DNA of 64,000 bases, taken from contig CAWJRO010000006.1 in assembly GCA_963845285.1 (NCBI GenBank), positions 1 to 64,000 of the forward strand, given 5' to 3'. Origin of the DNA: Methanobacterium_C sp963845285. Its GTDB lineage: Archaea; Methanobacteriota; Methanobacteria; Methanobacteriales; Methanobacteriaceae. The first letter of the stretch is position 1; every line of letters starts with the position of its first letter. Below are positions 46,319 to 55,628 of this stretch, piece after piece. Both the position numbers and the translations under genes were made by a program. Below the pieces are notes generated by a model that saw only the letters and a list, made by a program, of their open reading frames with translations, did not search any database and had not been told where the DNA came from.

Positions 46319-46687
46319 TCAATGACTTTGGATATATCCAAACCCAATTGTAACTACAGGTATAATGATATATGTGGTTCCTATATCCATAATGTAGTTT
46401 ACAAAGCTCATCTGCATCGGCCCCCACATAAAGAGGGACAAATCAAGCAATATGCTGATTAAAAACCATGTTATGCCCATTAAAATTCCTTCTTTTAAAA
46501 AATTAGCATTTATATTTGTGAAATATTTAATTGAAAGCAGTACTACGATTACTGTTATAACTACTGGCATTATAGACTCAAAAAAAGGGTTTACAGATGT
46601 TTTAAGTGGATAGATCAAAACTGAAACCAGAAATGGGACAACCCACATCAAAAAACCAAAAATAATTATTTTAAATATTTTGTTCAT
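46319..46687 (-). CDS. Small four-span membrane protein
   Basis: A 122-residue hydrophobic protein with about four spans and little else. The ATG at 46687 follows GGAGGTTAAAA and is clearly the best start. No family is recognised. It lies upstream of the AlkD-like gene with a 155-base gap. Confidence 0.72.
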   Translation of the reverse strand: MNKIFKIIIFGFLMWVVPFLVSVLIYPLKTSVNPFFESIMPVVITVIVVLLSIKYFTNINANFLKEGILMGITWFLISILLDLSLFMWGPMQMSFVNYIMDIGTTYIIIPVVTIGFGYIQSH

Positions 46688-46727
46688 TTTTAACCTCCAT
46701 AAACATTTTTTGTCATTCAAATTAATA

Positions 46728-46907
46728 GAGAATTTCTAAAAACCTCTAAAATTTAATAATATTAAAAGATTTAAGTTAATTATGATAAATGAACACGTCA
46801 TTTAAGCCTTTATTAACATTTAATAGCTCAATTAACTCATTAATAAATATCATAAAACTATTTCTAAACACAATATCAACAATAAATAAAGGTTAATAGA
46901 AATTCTC
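46728..46907 (+). mobile_element. MITE family 1, copy D (180 bp)
   Basis: Ends GAGAATTTCTA and TAGAAATTCTC are a perfect pair. The target duplication is AATA at 46724-46727 and 46908-46911. The interior is the most diverged of the five copies. It lies just upstream of a membrane-protein gene; the rest of the spacer to 47060 shows nothing. Confidence 0.9.
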
Positions 46908-47060
46908 AATAGTAAAATAATAGGTGAAGTATATAAACTTCCCCTGAAAAGTCTACAAACAAAAAAAATCAAAGAATTGCCTCAATAATATAGTATAAAT
47001 GACAAAGTTTAGATAAACAAAGTATCTACCTTTAAACACATAGAAAAAAATGGTGATAAG

Positions 47061-47579
47061 ATGGATATAGATCGTTACGTTCTGCCAACAATTGTAGTAC
47101 TGGTCATATTGATTTTAATCGTGACTGCAATTTCTCTATCAGGAAACAGCACCTTCCAAACAGGAAACCTCAACTTTGAATATCCAAATAACTGGAATCA
47201 AAATTATATAGTTGGAAACTTCAGCAATGATTCACTCTACTCCGAAGTGACATTCAATGCGAATTTCCAGGACAATGCAAGCCAGCAGCAGCCTGCTTAT
47301 ATCATCATTCAGATGCAGCAAAGATCTGAGGGCATAGTAAATTTACCTAATCCCAATGCGATTGTTATGAATACAACAAATTCATCTATAGCGTCTGTGG
47401 AAATAGGAAATACTACAGCAACCCAAATGGGAAATTATGGGCAAAATATAGCAAAAAAAGTCACTGTAATCCAAAAAAACAATTATTATTACACTGTAGC
47501 ATACATATGCCCACCATACGCCTTGAATCAGACAGAACAAGCATATAACACGATAATTAAGACTTTAAAAATTAGTTGA
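47061..47579 (+). CDS. Membrane-anchored extracellular protein (PsbP-like)
   Basis: A 172-residue protein with one N-terminal span (residues about 7-28) and an outside domain with many N-x-S/T sites (NDS, NTT, NSS, NQT). The outside part, starting LNFEYPNNWNQNY and ending YNTIIKTLKIS, resembles PsbP-like lipoproteins of methanogens. GGTGAT precedes the ATG. Function unknown. Confidence 0.78.
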   Translation: MDIDRYVLPTIVVLVILILIVTAISLSGNSTFQTGNLNFEYPNNWNQNYIVGNFSNDSLYSEVTFNANFQDNASQQQPAYIIIQMQQRSEGIVNLPNPNAIVMNTTNSSIASVEIGNTTATQMGNYGQNIAKKVTVIQKNNYYYTVAYICPPYALNQTEQAYNTIIKTLKIS

Positions 47580-47621
47580 TTTTCTGAAATTAACTGATTT
47601 TAAATTTTATTTTTAAATCAA

Positions 47622-47728
47622 GAAGCTGACCCATAATCCAAAATCTACAAAAAAATAAGGATAAGCAACACTTCAAATTCAAAAATAAACAAAATTACAA
47701 ATGTCAAAAGTAATCATGAGACACCCTC
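47622..47728 (+). mobile_element. MITE family 2, copy c (107 bp, diverged)
   Basis: Left end GAAGCTGACCCATAATCC and right end ATCATGAGACACCCTC match the family with several changes. The interior AAATTCAAAAATAAACAAAA is shared. Flanks TCAA and GCAA differ by one base, so a target duplication is uncertain. Confidence 0.62.
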
Positions 47729-47775
47729 GCAAATAAAAAAAAGAAATGAGATATTTAAACTTATTTTAAACTGTT

Positions 47776-48300
47776 TTAATCCACTATTCTTTGATCTATA
47801 TCTTCTTTTTCAAGTTGTAGTAAAATATAATCTCCAACACGGTCAATATCATCATCAGAAATTACTAGCTTTTTTTTGTTGAAGGTTTTTCCAGTATCTA
47901 CAATCACGTTTGGAACTAAAAACCCATTGGTATCCAGGATCATGTCGCTTATTTTACCAACTTCAATACCTTCCTTTGTAAGTACAACTTTTCCCACAAA
48001 ATCTTTAAAACGTGAACCCGTTGGACTTAAATCTTCAATTTTGTCAAGTTTAACCTTTTTAGCAGCATCTTCAACATCCACATTTAGCTGAACGTAATCT
48101 CCCACCACCAGTATATCATCTTGAGCCACAGATATGTACTTCTTACTTAAAGTAGACCCTATGGAAATGAAGATGGTGTCAACCATAAATATCATATCAA
48201 CTAAACCGTTTTTTAGTTTTATAGAAAGTTCAGCCACTTTACCTACGTCTTTTGCGTCTTTAGTTATGACTTTCATCCCTATGAATTCGCTAGCTTTCAT
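47776..48300 (-). CDS. PRC-barrel domain protein, two domains
   Basis: The 174-residue protein contains two PRC-barrel units: residues about 1-80 (SEFIGMKVITKDAKDVGKVA) and about 95-170 (FKDFVGKVVLTKEGIEVGKI). PRC barrels bind RNA or partner proteins, for example in ribosome maturation and photosynthetic complexes. GGGAG precedes the ATG. It is a single-gene unit; the role is unknown. The spacer 48301-48779 upstream shows nothing I can support. Confidence 0.88.
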   Translation of the reverse strand: MKASEFIGMKVITKDAKDVGKVAELSIKLKNGLVDMIFMVDTIFISIGSTLSKKYISVAQDDILVVGDYVQLNVDVEDAAKKVKLDKIEDLSPTGSRFKDFVGKVVLTKEGIEVGKISDMILDTNGFLVPNVIVDTGKTFNKKKLVISDDDIDRVGDYILLQLEKEDIDQRIVD

Positions 48301-48779
48301 TTATCAACACTCCCTTTATTCCAAATTTGGATAAATTTAATCACAATTTTGTTTACAGTCATATATATTTTGTTGCCCAAATCTTGCCCAAATTTTTTTT
48401 ATTACCTTATTTGAGGAGCAAGGATTTTTAAAATAACTCTACCTGGCCAAAGGGTTTATTTAACCTGAATTAGTTGATTAAATGTCCAAAACTACCACAA
48501 AACACTATTTAAAAGCATTGATTAATTTTTAAATGTTTTAAATTAAAACAAAGTTAAAAGGGAAAATTAAATTGGTATAAAAATTATAATATATTATCAA
48601 CAGATCTAAATTAGAGTCTGAATTTAAAAGAGTCTGAAAATCTAAAAGAGTTCTGAATACTCCATTATATCAAATTAAAAAATAATATGGTATAATGGAA
48701 ATTGAAATTGAAAACAATAAAATGGCTTATCCTATGTTTAAACATAGATGTGATACTTAATTTTCTAATAATTAATTAA

Positions 48780-48865
48780 CGCCGGGACTGGGATTTGAAC
48801 CCAGGATGAGCAGATGCTCAACAGGATTTCGAATCCTGCGCCTTCCCAGACTAGACTATCCCGGC
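48780..48865 (-). tRNA. tRNA-Ser (anticodon CGA)
   Basis: The minus strand folds as a class II tRNA. The acceptor stem is GCCGGGA with TCCCGGC, the anticodon loop TTCGAAA carries CGA, a long variable arm (GAGCATCTGCTC) follows, and the T arm has GGTTCAAATCC. The discriminator is G; no CCA end is encoded. Confidence 0.95.
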
Positions 48866-48914
48866 ATATGAAACAGTCAAAAATATTCTATAGAAATATA
48901 AAAATGATATATAA

Positions 48915-49136
48915 TTAGGGTGTAACCCTCAAGTAGTGCGGTTCATTGGAACCAGCATTGAATTCAATGCTTTTAACCCCAGTTTCAATGTCCTCAAATA
49001 TTTTCCAGAGGGTGTCGTCATCTGCATAAATACAGAAAGTATCTTCGTTTTCCATTAAAACCTTCTCAACATCAATGTAATCTTTTTTGAGGTCCTGATA
49101 AATTTCACGAGCCTTTTCTTCATTTTTGTCCATCAT
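48915..49136 (-). CDS. Small hypothetical acidic protein (73 residues)
   Basis: A short soluble protein with an N-terminal charged helix (KNEEKAREIYQDLKKDYIDV) and a beta-like second half (DTFCIYADDDTLWKIFEDIE). GAGGATAA precedes the ATG. No family is recognised. Short tandem copies of AAATTTATCCTT lie just upstream (49140-49190). Confidence 0.65.
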   Translation of the reverse strand: MMDKNEEKAREIYQDLKKDYIDVEKVLMENEDTFCIYADDDTLWKIFEDIETGVKSIEFNAGSNEPHYLRVTP

Positions 49137-49412
49137 TTATCCTCATAATTTATCCTTAAATTTATCCTTAAATTTATCCTTATTTAATCTATCCTTTTAA
49201 TCAACTATAATCATTATACCCTTATACATGATCTAATTATAAATATTTAATTAATACTTTAGTTCATTAATTTTATTGTTAAATTATTTTATTTGTTAAT
49301 TCAGTTATACCGCATATATTTAAGCCATTGTTTTAAGCATTCACTTAATCCTGTAAAATACATTCTACAGAAGAACAAAAATTAAATATTTGTAATAACA
49401 TAATTTAATTTT

Positions 49413-50357
49413 ATGATAAAGAGTACAAAAGTCCATAGTTTAGGATTAATTGCAATTTTTATCTTTTTGTTGGCATCTATCTCAATGGTAAGCGCACACC
49501 AGCCAAGACTAGAAACTGGTATGAATGTCTCCTATCAAAACCCTATAATCGTCCAGAATCCAGAGATATCACAAGCATTTTACTCTCAACTCAATGGAAA
49601 TCCTGATTACTACAAGATAAATTCTGATAAAACATTTAAACTGTATCTCAACCTCCTGGTACCAACCAGCCCAGGCATCAGTGGAAATTTTGTATCAGCT
49701 GAAGTTTTGGATTCAACTGGAAATAGCATATTAATGGTTAATGGGACAAATGCCAATTTGCAGCCCTATTTTGAAGAATTTGGCGGGGATAACTACCTCA
49801 AGGGACCTGAAGCCACAACCAACCTCCCTGCCGGTACTTACTATATAAAAGTATTCAACGCACAAAACCAGGGCAAATATGCCATTGCCATTGGAGACAT
49901 AGAAACATTCCCCTTAGACGAGTCTTTAAAAACAATTGTTACAATACCCCTACTTAAAGAGCAGTTTTTTGAAAAACCTGTTTCAACACTGTTTTTTGAA
50001 TTTTTAGGAATAATTCTTGCATTGGGATCCATAATGATACTATTTGCAATGCTCCTAAAATCCAGGAAATCGGATGAGATCACAAAACTCACAGTTAAAG
50101 TCAGTACACTCATTAAACCAGTTATTTGGTTAGGAATTGTGATAACAGCATTCGTATGGTTGTACGTAATGTACAAAGACCCTTTAAACATAGTTGGAAT
50201 CCTCAACACCTTGCTTCTGATTATCATAATAATTTTGAGCTGGTACACTGGATCCAAACTCTCCAAAATGGAATTTGGAAAGCTGCCATTTAAAACCATG
50301 AGCATATTAGTTGTTTTATGGTGGGTATTCGTTTACCTTGCAGTAGCAATAATCTGA
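49413..50357 (+). CDS. Exported membrane protein with C-terminal spans
   Basis: A 314-residue protein with a signal peptide (LIAIFIFLLASISMVSAHQP), an outside beta-rich domain of about 145 residues ending in LPAGTYYIKVFNAQNQGKYA, and four spans after residue 188. The outside domain looks like pre-peptidase C-terminal or related beta sandwiches. No ribosome site is seen; the message may be leaderless. Function unknown. Confidence 0.78.
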   Translation: MIKSTKVHSLGLIAIFIFLLASISMVSAHQPRLETGMNVSYQNPIIVQNPEISQAFYSQLNGNPDYYKINSDKTFKLYLNLLVPTSPGISGNFVSAEVLDSTGNSILMVNGTNANLQPYFEEFGGDNYLKGPEATTNLPAGTYYIKVFNAQNQGKYAIAIGDIETFPLDESLKTIVTIPLLKEQFFEKPVSTLFFEFLGIILALGSIMILFAMLLKSRKSDEITKLTVKVSTLIKPVIWLGIVITAFVWLYVMYKDPLNIVGILNTLLLIIIIILSWYTGSKLSKMEFGKLPFKTMSILVVLWWVFVYLAVAII

Positions 50358-50364
50358 AGATTAA

Positions 50365-50471
50365 GAGGCTGTCTCATAGTTTAGAATTTGCAAAAAAATA
50401 AGGACAAATAGATCTTTAAATTCAAAAATAAGCAAATTTTTTATGTGTAAAGCGTAATCATGAGAGAACCT
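50365..50471 (+). mobile_element. MITE family 2, copy d (107 bp)
   Basis: Left end GAGGCTGTCTCATAGTTTAG, right end ATCATGAGAGAACCT (last C lost). The direct repeat ATTAA flanks it at 50360-50364 and 50472-50476. It lies only eight bases after the upstream gene's stop. Confidence 0.78.
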
Positions 50472-50598
50472 ATTAAATAAAGAAACCATCAAGCCCCATA
50501 TAGAAATAAACTGAATTTCATGAAAAATAAAGAAATATCCGAAGATTATGGTTTTGATCTGGTTTGAGGACTCTTTACTATTTTTTATTTTTACTCAA

Positions 50599-50779
50599 GA
50601 GAATTTCTAAAAACCTCTAAAATTTAATAATATTAAAAGTTAGAACTTAATTATCACAAATAAATACGCCATTTAAGACAATTATTGGCCCTTAATAAAC
50701 CAATTAACTCGTTAATAAATATCATAAAACTATTTCCAAACCTAATATCAACAGTAAATGAAAGTTAATAGAAATTCTC
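50599..50779 (+). mobile_element. MITE family 1, copy E (181 bp)
   Basis: Perfect 11-bp ends GAGAATTTCTA and TAGAAATTCTC. The target duplication is TCAA at 50595-50598 and 50780-50783. It is about 125 bases downstream of a family-2 copy, so this spacer has been hit by both families. Confidence 0.92.
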
Positions 50780-50875
50780 TCAAGTTAGTAACTTAATTTT
50801 ATTATGAAATTCTATACTAATTTATCAATGAACTAATTTTTTAAATAACATGTATTCTACAAAATAAGGTGAACC

Positions 50876-51316
50876 ATGGATATAATAATCAGCATTACAA
50901 CTGTTTTCGTCTCATCAGTGATTGAACTATGGCTTTCTATTCCCTTAGGACTTGCATTTAGCCTTAATCCATTTTTAATTGTTGTTGCATCTACTTTAGG
51001 ATCTGTGTTTGCAGTTTTTGTTGTCGCAACCTTTGGAAAAAGTATAAGAAAATGGATCATAAAAAGGTACGGAAAAGGCAAAAACATTAAAAAAGGACGT
51101 ATTTACGATGTATGGAATAAGTACGGTGTTGTAGGTTTAGGATTGTTATCACCACTCCTTTTTGGTGCACCGCTGGGTACTGCCATTGGAATTGCTCTGG
51201 GGGCTCGTAAAAATAGTTTAATACTATGGATGGCTCTGGGAATTATTTTGTGGAGTGCTCTACTTACAGCAGCAGGTACATTTGGATTAATGAGCTTTGA
51301 AACAGTTACAAAATAG
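50876..51316 (+). CDS. Small multidrug export family membrane protein
   Basis: The 146-residue protein has three or four spans and the family features: ELWLSIPLGLAFSLNPFLIV near the start, a basic cytoplasmic loop (KSIRKWIIKRYGKGKNIKKG) and LLSPLLFGAPLGTAIGIALG. It matches the small multi-drug export family as I recall it; transport has hardly been tested. AAGGTGA precedes the ATG. Confidence 0.82.
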   Translation: MDIIISITTVFVSSVIELWLSIPLGLAFSLNPFLIVVASTLGSVFAVFVVATFGKSIRKWIIKRYGKGKNIKKGRIYDVWNKYGVVGLGLLSPLLFGAPLGTAIGIALGARKNSLILWMALGIILWSALLTAAGTFGLMSFETVTK

Positions 51317-51600
51317 ATCCATTGAAATGCTCATTGAAGGCACTAATCTAAAGCAAAAACATCCTCTTTTAAGAAAAAAATAAATTAAAAAAATAATGCA
51401 TTAACCCGTGGATTTAATAGTTTAAACCGTTAGAGGAAGTTAATATGAATTGATCGAAACCTTTAATAGTACAATAATCTAACTTTACTTTTAAGAGAAT
51501 TGAATTAAGTTTATGACAATAGGATTATAATGTTAATTTTGAAATAATATTTATGTGGCACAATTAACGTTTTGAAACGGTGTTTTAGAAGGTGTTTTAA

Positions 51601-52704
51601 TTGGAGAAGATAAAAATAGCGATAATTGGTATTGGTAATTGTGCAAGCTCGTTAATACAGGGGATATATTATTACAAGAGCAAGAATCCCGAAGATGCCA
51701 TCGGTCTGATGCACTGGGATATTGATGGTTACACCCCATCAGATATTGAAATAGTAGCTGCCTTTGATATTGATAAAAGAAAGGTTGGCACTGATGTGAG
51801 CGAAGCAATATTCGCAAAACCCAACTGCACCCAGGTATTCTGCGATGAAATCCCAAAAATGGGTGTTAAAGTGACTATGGGTCACGTGCTTGACGGTGTA
51901 GCACAACACATGGCAAAATATGATGACAATAATACATTTGTCATCTCAAATGAAGAAGAAAATGACAAAGATGGAATAATTAAGGTCTTAAAAGAAAGTG
52001 GAGCTGAAATACTCCTGAATTATCTTCCAGTTGGTTCAGAAGAAGCCGCCAAATTTTATGCTCAGTGCGCACTCGAAACAGGCATTGCATTCATAAACAA
52101 CATGCCAGTATTCATAGTGAGCAACCCAGAATGGGCTTCCAAGTTCGAAGCAAAAGGAATACCCGTTATTGGAGACGATATAAAAGCACAAATAGGGGCA
52201 ACCATCACCCATAGAACCCTTGCAAACCTTTTCCGGGAACGTGGAGTGAAACTCGATAGAACCTATCAGCTCAACACCGGTGGAAACACAGATTTCCTGA
52301 ACATGCTCAACCGTGACAGATTAGATTCTAAAAAAAAGTCCAAAACAGAGGCTGTTCAATCTGTACTCGCAGAAAGGTTAGAGCCGGATAACATTCATAT
52401 CGGACCATCAGATTACGTGCCTTGGCAGAAGGATAATAAACTATGCTTTTTAAGGATGGAAGGAAAAACTTTCGGCGACGTTCCAATGAACATTGAATTA
52501 CGGCTGAGCGTTGAAGACTCACCAAACTCAGCAGGGTGCGTTATAGATGCTATAAGATGCTGTAAACTGGCCCTCAAAAGAGGTATAGGTGGACAGTTGA
52601 CATCGATCTCTGCTTACATCATGAAACATCCTCCAGAGCAATTCACAGATGATGTGGCTCAATCTATGGTTGAAGAGTTTATTGCTGGAAAAAGAGAGAG
52701 ATAA
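51601..52704 (+). CDS. Inositol-1-phosphate synthase
   Basis: The 367-residue enzyme converts glucose 6-phosphate to inositol 1-phosphate with NAD; archaea use it for inositol-containing lipids. The dinucleotide loop is AIIGIGNCASSLIQG (residues about 7-21). Other family blocks are YLPVGSEEAAKFYAQCALE, NNMPVFIVSNPEWA, GDDIKAQIGATITHR and LNTGGNTDFLNM. The start is TTG at 51601 with GAAGGTG before it. It is a single gene. Confidence 0.93.
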   Translation: MEKIKIAIIGIGNCASSLIQGIYYYKSKNPEDAIGLMHWDIDGYTPSDIEIVAAFDIDKRKVGTDVSEAIFAKPNCTQVFCDEIPKMGVKVTMGHVLDGVAQHMAKYDDNNTFVISNEEENDKDGIIKVLKESGAEILLNYLPVGSEEAAKFYAQCALETGIAFINNMPVFIVSNPEWASKFEAKGIPVIGDDIKAQIGATITHRTLANLFRERGVKLDRTYQLNTGGNTDFLNMLNRDRLDSKKKSKTEAVQSVLAERLEPDNIHIGPSDYVPWQKDNKLCFLRMEGKTFGDVPMNIELRLSVEDSPNSAGCVIDAIRCCKLALKRGIGGQLTSISAYIMKHPPEQFTDDVAQSMVEEFIAGKRER

Positions 52705-52896
52705 ATCACATATTTCTTTTTGATAAATCCAAAATTTTAATTTAAATTATTTCTTTCTATTTTTCTAAAATTTAAATAAAAACTTCCAATTTATGTTTTT
52801 AAGGGTTTTTAGTAAATCTTAGAAGTAATTACGATTGAACTTACCAAATATATTTAAAAAAAAACTAATTTCTTATTTAAAATCAAAGCCATCCAC

Positions 52897-54918
52897 TTAT
52901 TCTAATTTTTCAAGTTTCACCCATGTTTCATGGTAGGGAGTACCATTTCCAACAGTGCTAACAGAATCATCAGTTAAAACATTTACGTTCTTGCCGTACT
53001 TCATCCATCCTCCCCTGTAAGTTAGTACAAAATCCTGGCGTACGTCTTGACTTTCTTTAACTTTCACCTTAAGTTTCCCAGCCTTTGATCTGAGAACTGC
53101 AGTTTCACCATCAAACATTCCTTTATGGGCTAATAATTCACCTGAAACCTTTATCTCAAGAAGGCCTTCTGTCATTTCACTTTCAGGAACAACAGAATTT
53201 ATCCATCTTTCAGGCCCCACTGCCAGGAGTCTCAGGAGATCATCATCAAAACACTGGGTTCTAGAAGCATCAAAATGGTTCTTCTTAAAATCATCACAGG
53301 GAATATGTTCTTTCAATGGGTTGTATTCATTTTCATCAAAGTTCTGGATAAATTCAAAGTATCCTGAGGCCGTGCCAAATTTTCCATCTGCATAAGGAAT
53401 TTTATGGGCCGGTACGAGTTTCACAGGATCTTCTTTGAGATCTTCAAAACTTATTCCCTGTTTCAGGATTGGAAGTGCCAGTTTTTGTAGCCATTCATTT
53501 GGAGTACCATCCATTCCATCTTTAAATCCTAATTTATTAGCTAAAAGCTGGAATATTTCAAGTTCAGATTTTGCTTCACCCCTCGGTTGAGAAGCAGGAT
53601 TTATTGGAGACACCCAGTTGTGACCGTAGCTTCCAACAAGGTCTTCCTCTTCAAGGAAGGTTGTTGCAGGTAAAAATAAATCTGCAACATCAGAAGTATC
53701 GTTAAGGAAATGATCCACCATTATAACATAATCTGTAGTTTCAAAAGCTTTTTTAACCTTCAATGAGTTGGGGTTGAGATTTACAGGATTTCCAGATGTT
53801 ACAAAAATGAGTTTTACCGGTGGATCATGGGCCTTGAGGATCGCCTCACCAATTGTGGGCATAGAAAGTTTCCTACCAATTTTCGGATCATCAAGTGCAT
53901 GCGAGTCATCAAAAAATCCAAATTCTTCAAATCCCTGACTCACACCGCCGCCTGAAATGCCCAGATTACCTGTTAATGCTGCAAGAGCATCCATCATACG
54001 AAATGTAATGTGTCCGTTCTTGTACCTGTGAACACCCCAGCCTGTAACTATACTTGAAGGTTTATTCGAGGCATATAAAAGAGCTAATTTCTCAATTTTT
54101 TCTACTGGAACATCACATTTATTTGATAATGATTCCAGATCATATTTTTTAAGTATTTTTAAATATTTATCAAAATTTCGGGTTTTATTTTCTATAAAAT
54201 CCCAATCAACAAGATTGTGAATTAAAACAAGTTTTGAAATTGCCATTGCAAGGTATGCATCAGAACCTGGTTTTGGCTGAATAAAAAGATCTGCATGTCG
54301 TGCTGTTTTCGTTTTTACAGGGTCTACGACGACTATTTTTGTTCCTTTCCTTTGAGCTTTTCTTAAAATCTTCCAGAGGTGAACATCTGTAACTGCAGGG
54401 TTTCTGCCCCATACAATTATCACCTTACTGTTTAAATGGTCCAGGTGGTCGTGGGATATGCGGATTCCGAAATCCATGTCCTGTCCTGCCTGCCCGATCC
54501 CTCCACATATTGTGCCCTGGAGTGTGGAAACTCCTCCAAGAAGGTTGAAAAATCTGCGGTTAAGTATTTTGAGGGCAGTTCTAGAGCCAAATCCCTGATA
54601 ATAAAGTATAGCTGAGCTTCCATATCTTTTTATTGTTTTAGATAACTTTGAAGCTGCAGTATTCAGAGCTTCATCCCAGCTTATTCTTTTCCAGTTCCCA
54701 TTTTCCTTTTTAAGAGGGTGTAAAACTCGTTTAGGACTGTAAAATACGTCTTTAAGGTAACGGGATGTGTTTGGACATAAAAATCCGTCTGTAATATCAT
54801 GACCCGGGTTTCCACGTAATTTAAAAATTTTTTCTCCATCATTATCCTTTTTCATATGGGCTATGATGCTGCATCCACCTGGACAGTCCCTTGTGCATGC
54901 CGTAAAAATGTTTTTCAT
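52897..54918 (-). CDS. Molybdopterin oxidoreductase (formate dehydrogenase-like)
   Basis: The protein of about 673 residues is a full-length molybdenum or tungsten pterin enzyme. The [4Fe-4S] motif is CTRDCPGGC (residues about 7-15) with a fourth cysteine in DGFLCPNTSRY. Pterin-binding blocks are VIIVWGRNPAVTD, LFIQPKPGSDAYLAMA and VTSGNPVNLNPNS. Near residue 137 GTICGGIGQAG supplies a cysteine that could bind the metal. The substrate is unknown. It is last in the nif-linked gene string, 90 bases after a ferredoxin gene that could be its partner. No ribosome site is seen before the ATG. Confidence 0.87.
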   Translation of the reverse strand: MKNIFTACTRDCPGGCSIIAHMKKDNDGEKIFKLRGNPGHDITDGFLCPNTSRYLKDVFYSPKRVLHPLKKENGNWKRISWDEALNTAASKLSKTIKRYGSSAILYYQGFGSRTALKILNRRFFNLLGGVSTLQGTICGGIGQAGQDMDFGIRISHDHLDHLNSKVIIVWGRNPAVTDVHLWKILRKAQRKGTKIVVVDPVKTKTARHADLFIQPKPGSDAYLAMAISKLVLIHNLVDWDFIENKTRNFDKYLKILKKYDLESLSNKCDVPVEKIEKLALLYASNKPSSIVTGWGVHRYKNGHITFRMMDALAALTGNLGISGGGVSQGFEEFGFFDDSHALDDPKIGRKLSMPTIGEAILKAHDPPVKLIFVTSGNPVNLNPNSLKVKKAFETTDYVIMVDHFLNDTSDVADLFLPATTFLEEEDLVGSYGHNWVSPINPASQPRGEAKSELEIFQLLANKLGFKDGMDGTPNEWLQKLALPILKQGISFEDLKEDPVKLVPAHKIPYADGKFGTASGYFEFIQNFDENEYNPLKEHIPCDDFKKNHFDASRTQCFDDDLLRLLAVGPERWINSVVPESEMTEGLLEIKVSGELLAHKGMFDGETAVLRSKAGKLKVKVKESQDVRQDFVLTYRGGWMKYGKNVNVLTDDSVSTVGNGTPYHETWVKLEKLE

Positions 54919-55007
54919 AATCAATGCTAAATTTATTCCACATAATAGGTTAATTTTTCAGGTTAATTTTTCGATGAACAATGTTAATATAACTTAATAT
55001 AACCCCT

Positions 55008-55226
55008 TTAATAATATGCGGGAATTGCATTATGTGTTTTTATGTTTATAACTGCATTGGGACATATTTCTAAACAGTTGTAACATAATTTACAGTACTG
55101 GGGAGAATTTATGGATATTTTATCTTTGTTTATAGAAAAAACATTGGTGGGACATACATATGCACATCCCCCACATTTTGAACCTTCACAATGTTCATGA
55201 TCCAGTGCTATATCAATTAACAACAA
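55008..55226 (-). CDS. 2[4Fe-4S] ferredoxin
   Basis: The 72-residue ferredoxin has two cluster motifs: C13-C18-C21-C25P (CEGSKCGGCAYVCP, one extra residues-spacing CX4C at the first pair) and CKLCYNCLEICP. It starts with TTG, served by GGTGGGAT. It lies 12 bases after the nifX-like gene and 90 bases before the molybdopterin enzyme, and could feed electrons to either nitrogenase or that enzyme. Confidence 0.88.
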   Translation of the reverse strand: MLLIDIALDHEHCEGSKCGGCAYVCPTNVFSINKDKISINSPQYCKLCYNCLEICPNAVINIKTHNAIPAYY

Positions 55227-55238
55227 ATTTTATCCCAC

Positions 55239-55556
55239 CTAAATTGTGTGATTTGAACATTCTTTTAAAGCATCTTTAACAGAAATATCAAGTTGTATTG
55301 GTCTTATTCCACTTTTACGAAGTTCAATGGATGGTTCTTTTCCAATTTTACTGCAAATAACTGCCTTACAATCTTTAAGAATTTCCAGAGATTCTATCCA
55401 TTGATCTGTGTGGTTTTCAAGGGGAATATCTGTCTTCTTCCTTATTTCAAGGAATTCTGAACTTCCACCCTTGACTTCAAATATTAAAAAACTTTTTGCA
55501 TCACCAAAATGTAGATCTATATCTTTACCATTGGTTGATGTCACTGCAACTTTCAT
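55239..55556 (-). CDS. nifX: NifX/NafY-type FeMo-cofactor binding protein
   Basis: The 105-residue protein belongs to the dinitrogenase iron-molybdenum cofactor biosynthesis family (MKVAVTSTNGKDIDLHFGDA, then DCKAVICSKIGKEPSIELRK). It binds cofactor intermediates between NifB, NifEN and NifDK. GGAGG lies before the ATG at 55556, which is preferred over an upstream start seven codons earlier. It follows nifN by about 70 bases. Confidence 0.88.
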   Translation of the reverse strand: MKVAVTSTNGKDIDLHFGDAKSFLIFEVKGGSSEFLEIRKKTDIPLENHTDQWIESLEILKDCKAVICSKIGKEPSIELRKSGIRPIQLDISVKDALKECSNHTI

Positions 55557-55628
55557 CAAACTTTCCTCCTTTTTCATCCCCTTGTAACTTTCACCAAAAA
55601 AAGATGTAGCAAGATGTTTATAGCTCTT

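Noticed and set aside
49140..49190. Short tandem copies of AAATTTATCCTT upstream of the 73-residue gene
   Set aside because: Only about three imperfect units in AT-rich DNA; not enough to call a functional repeat.
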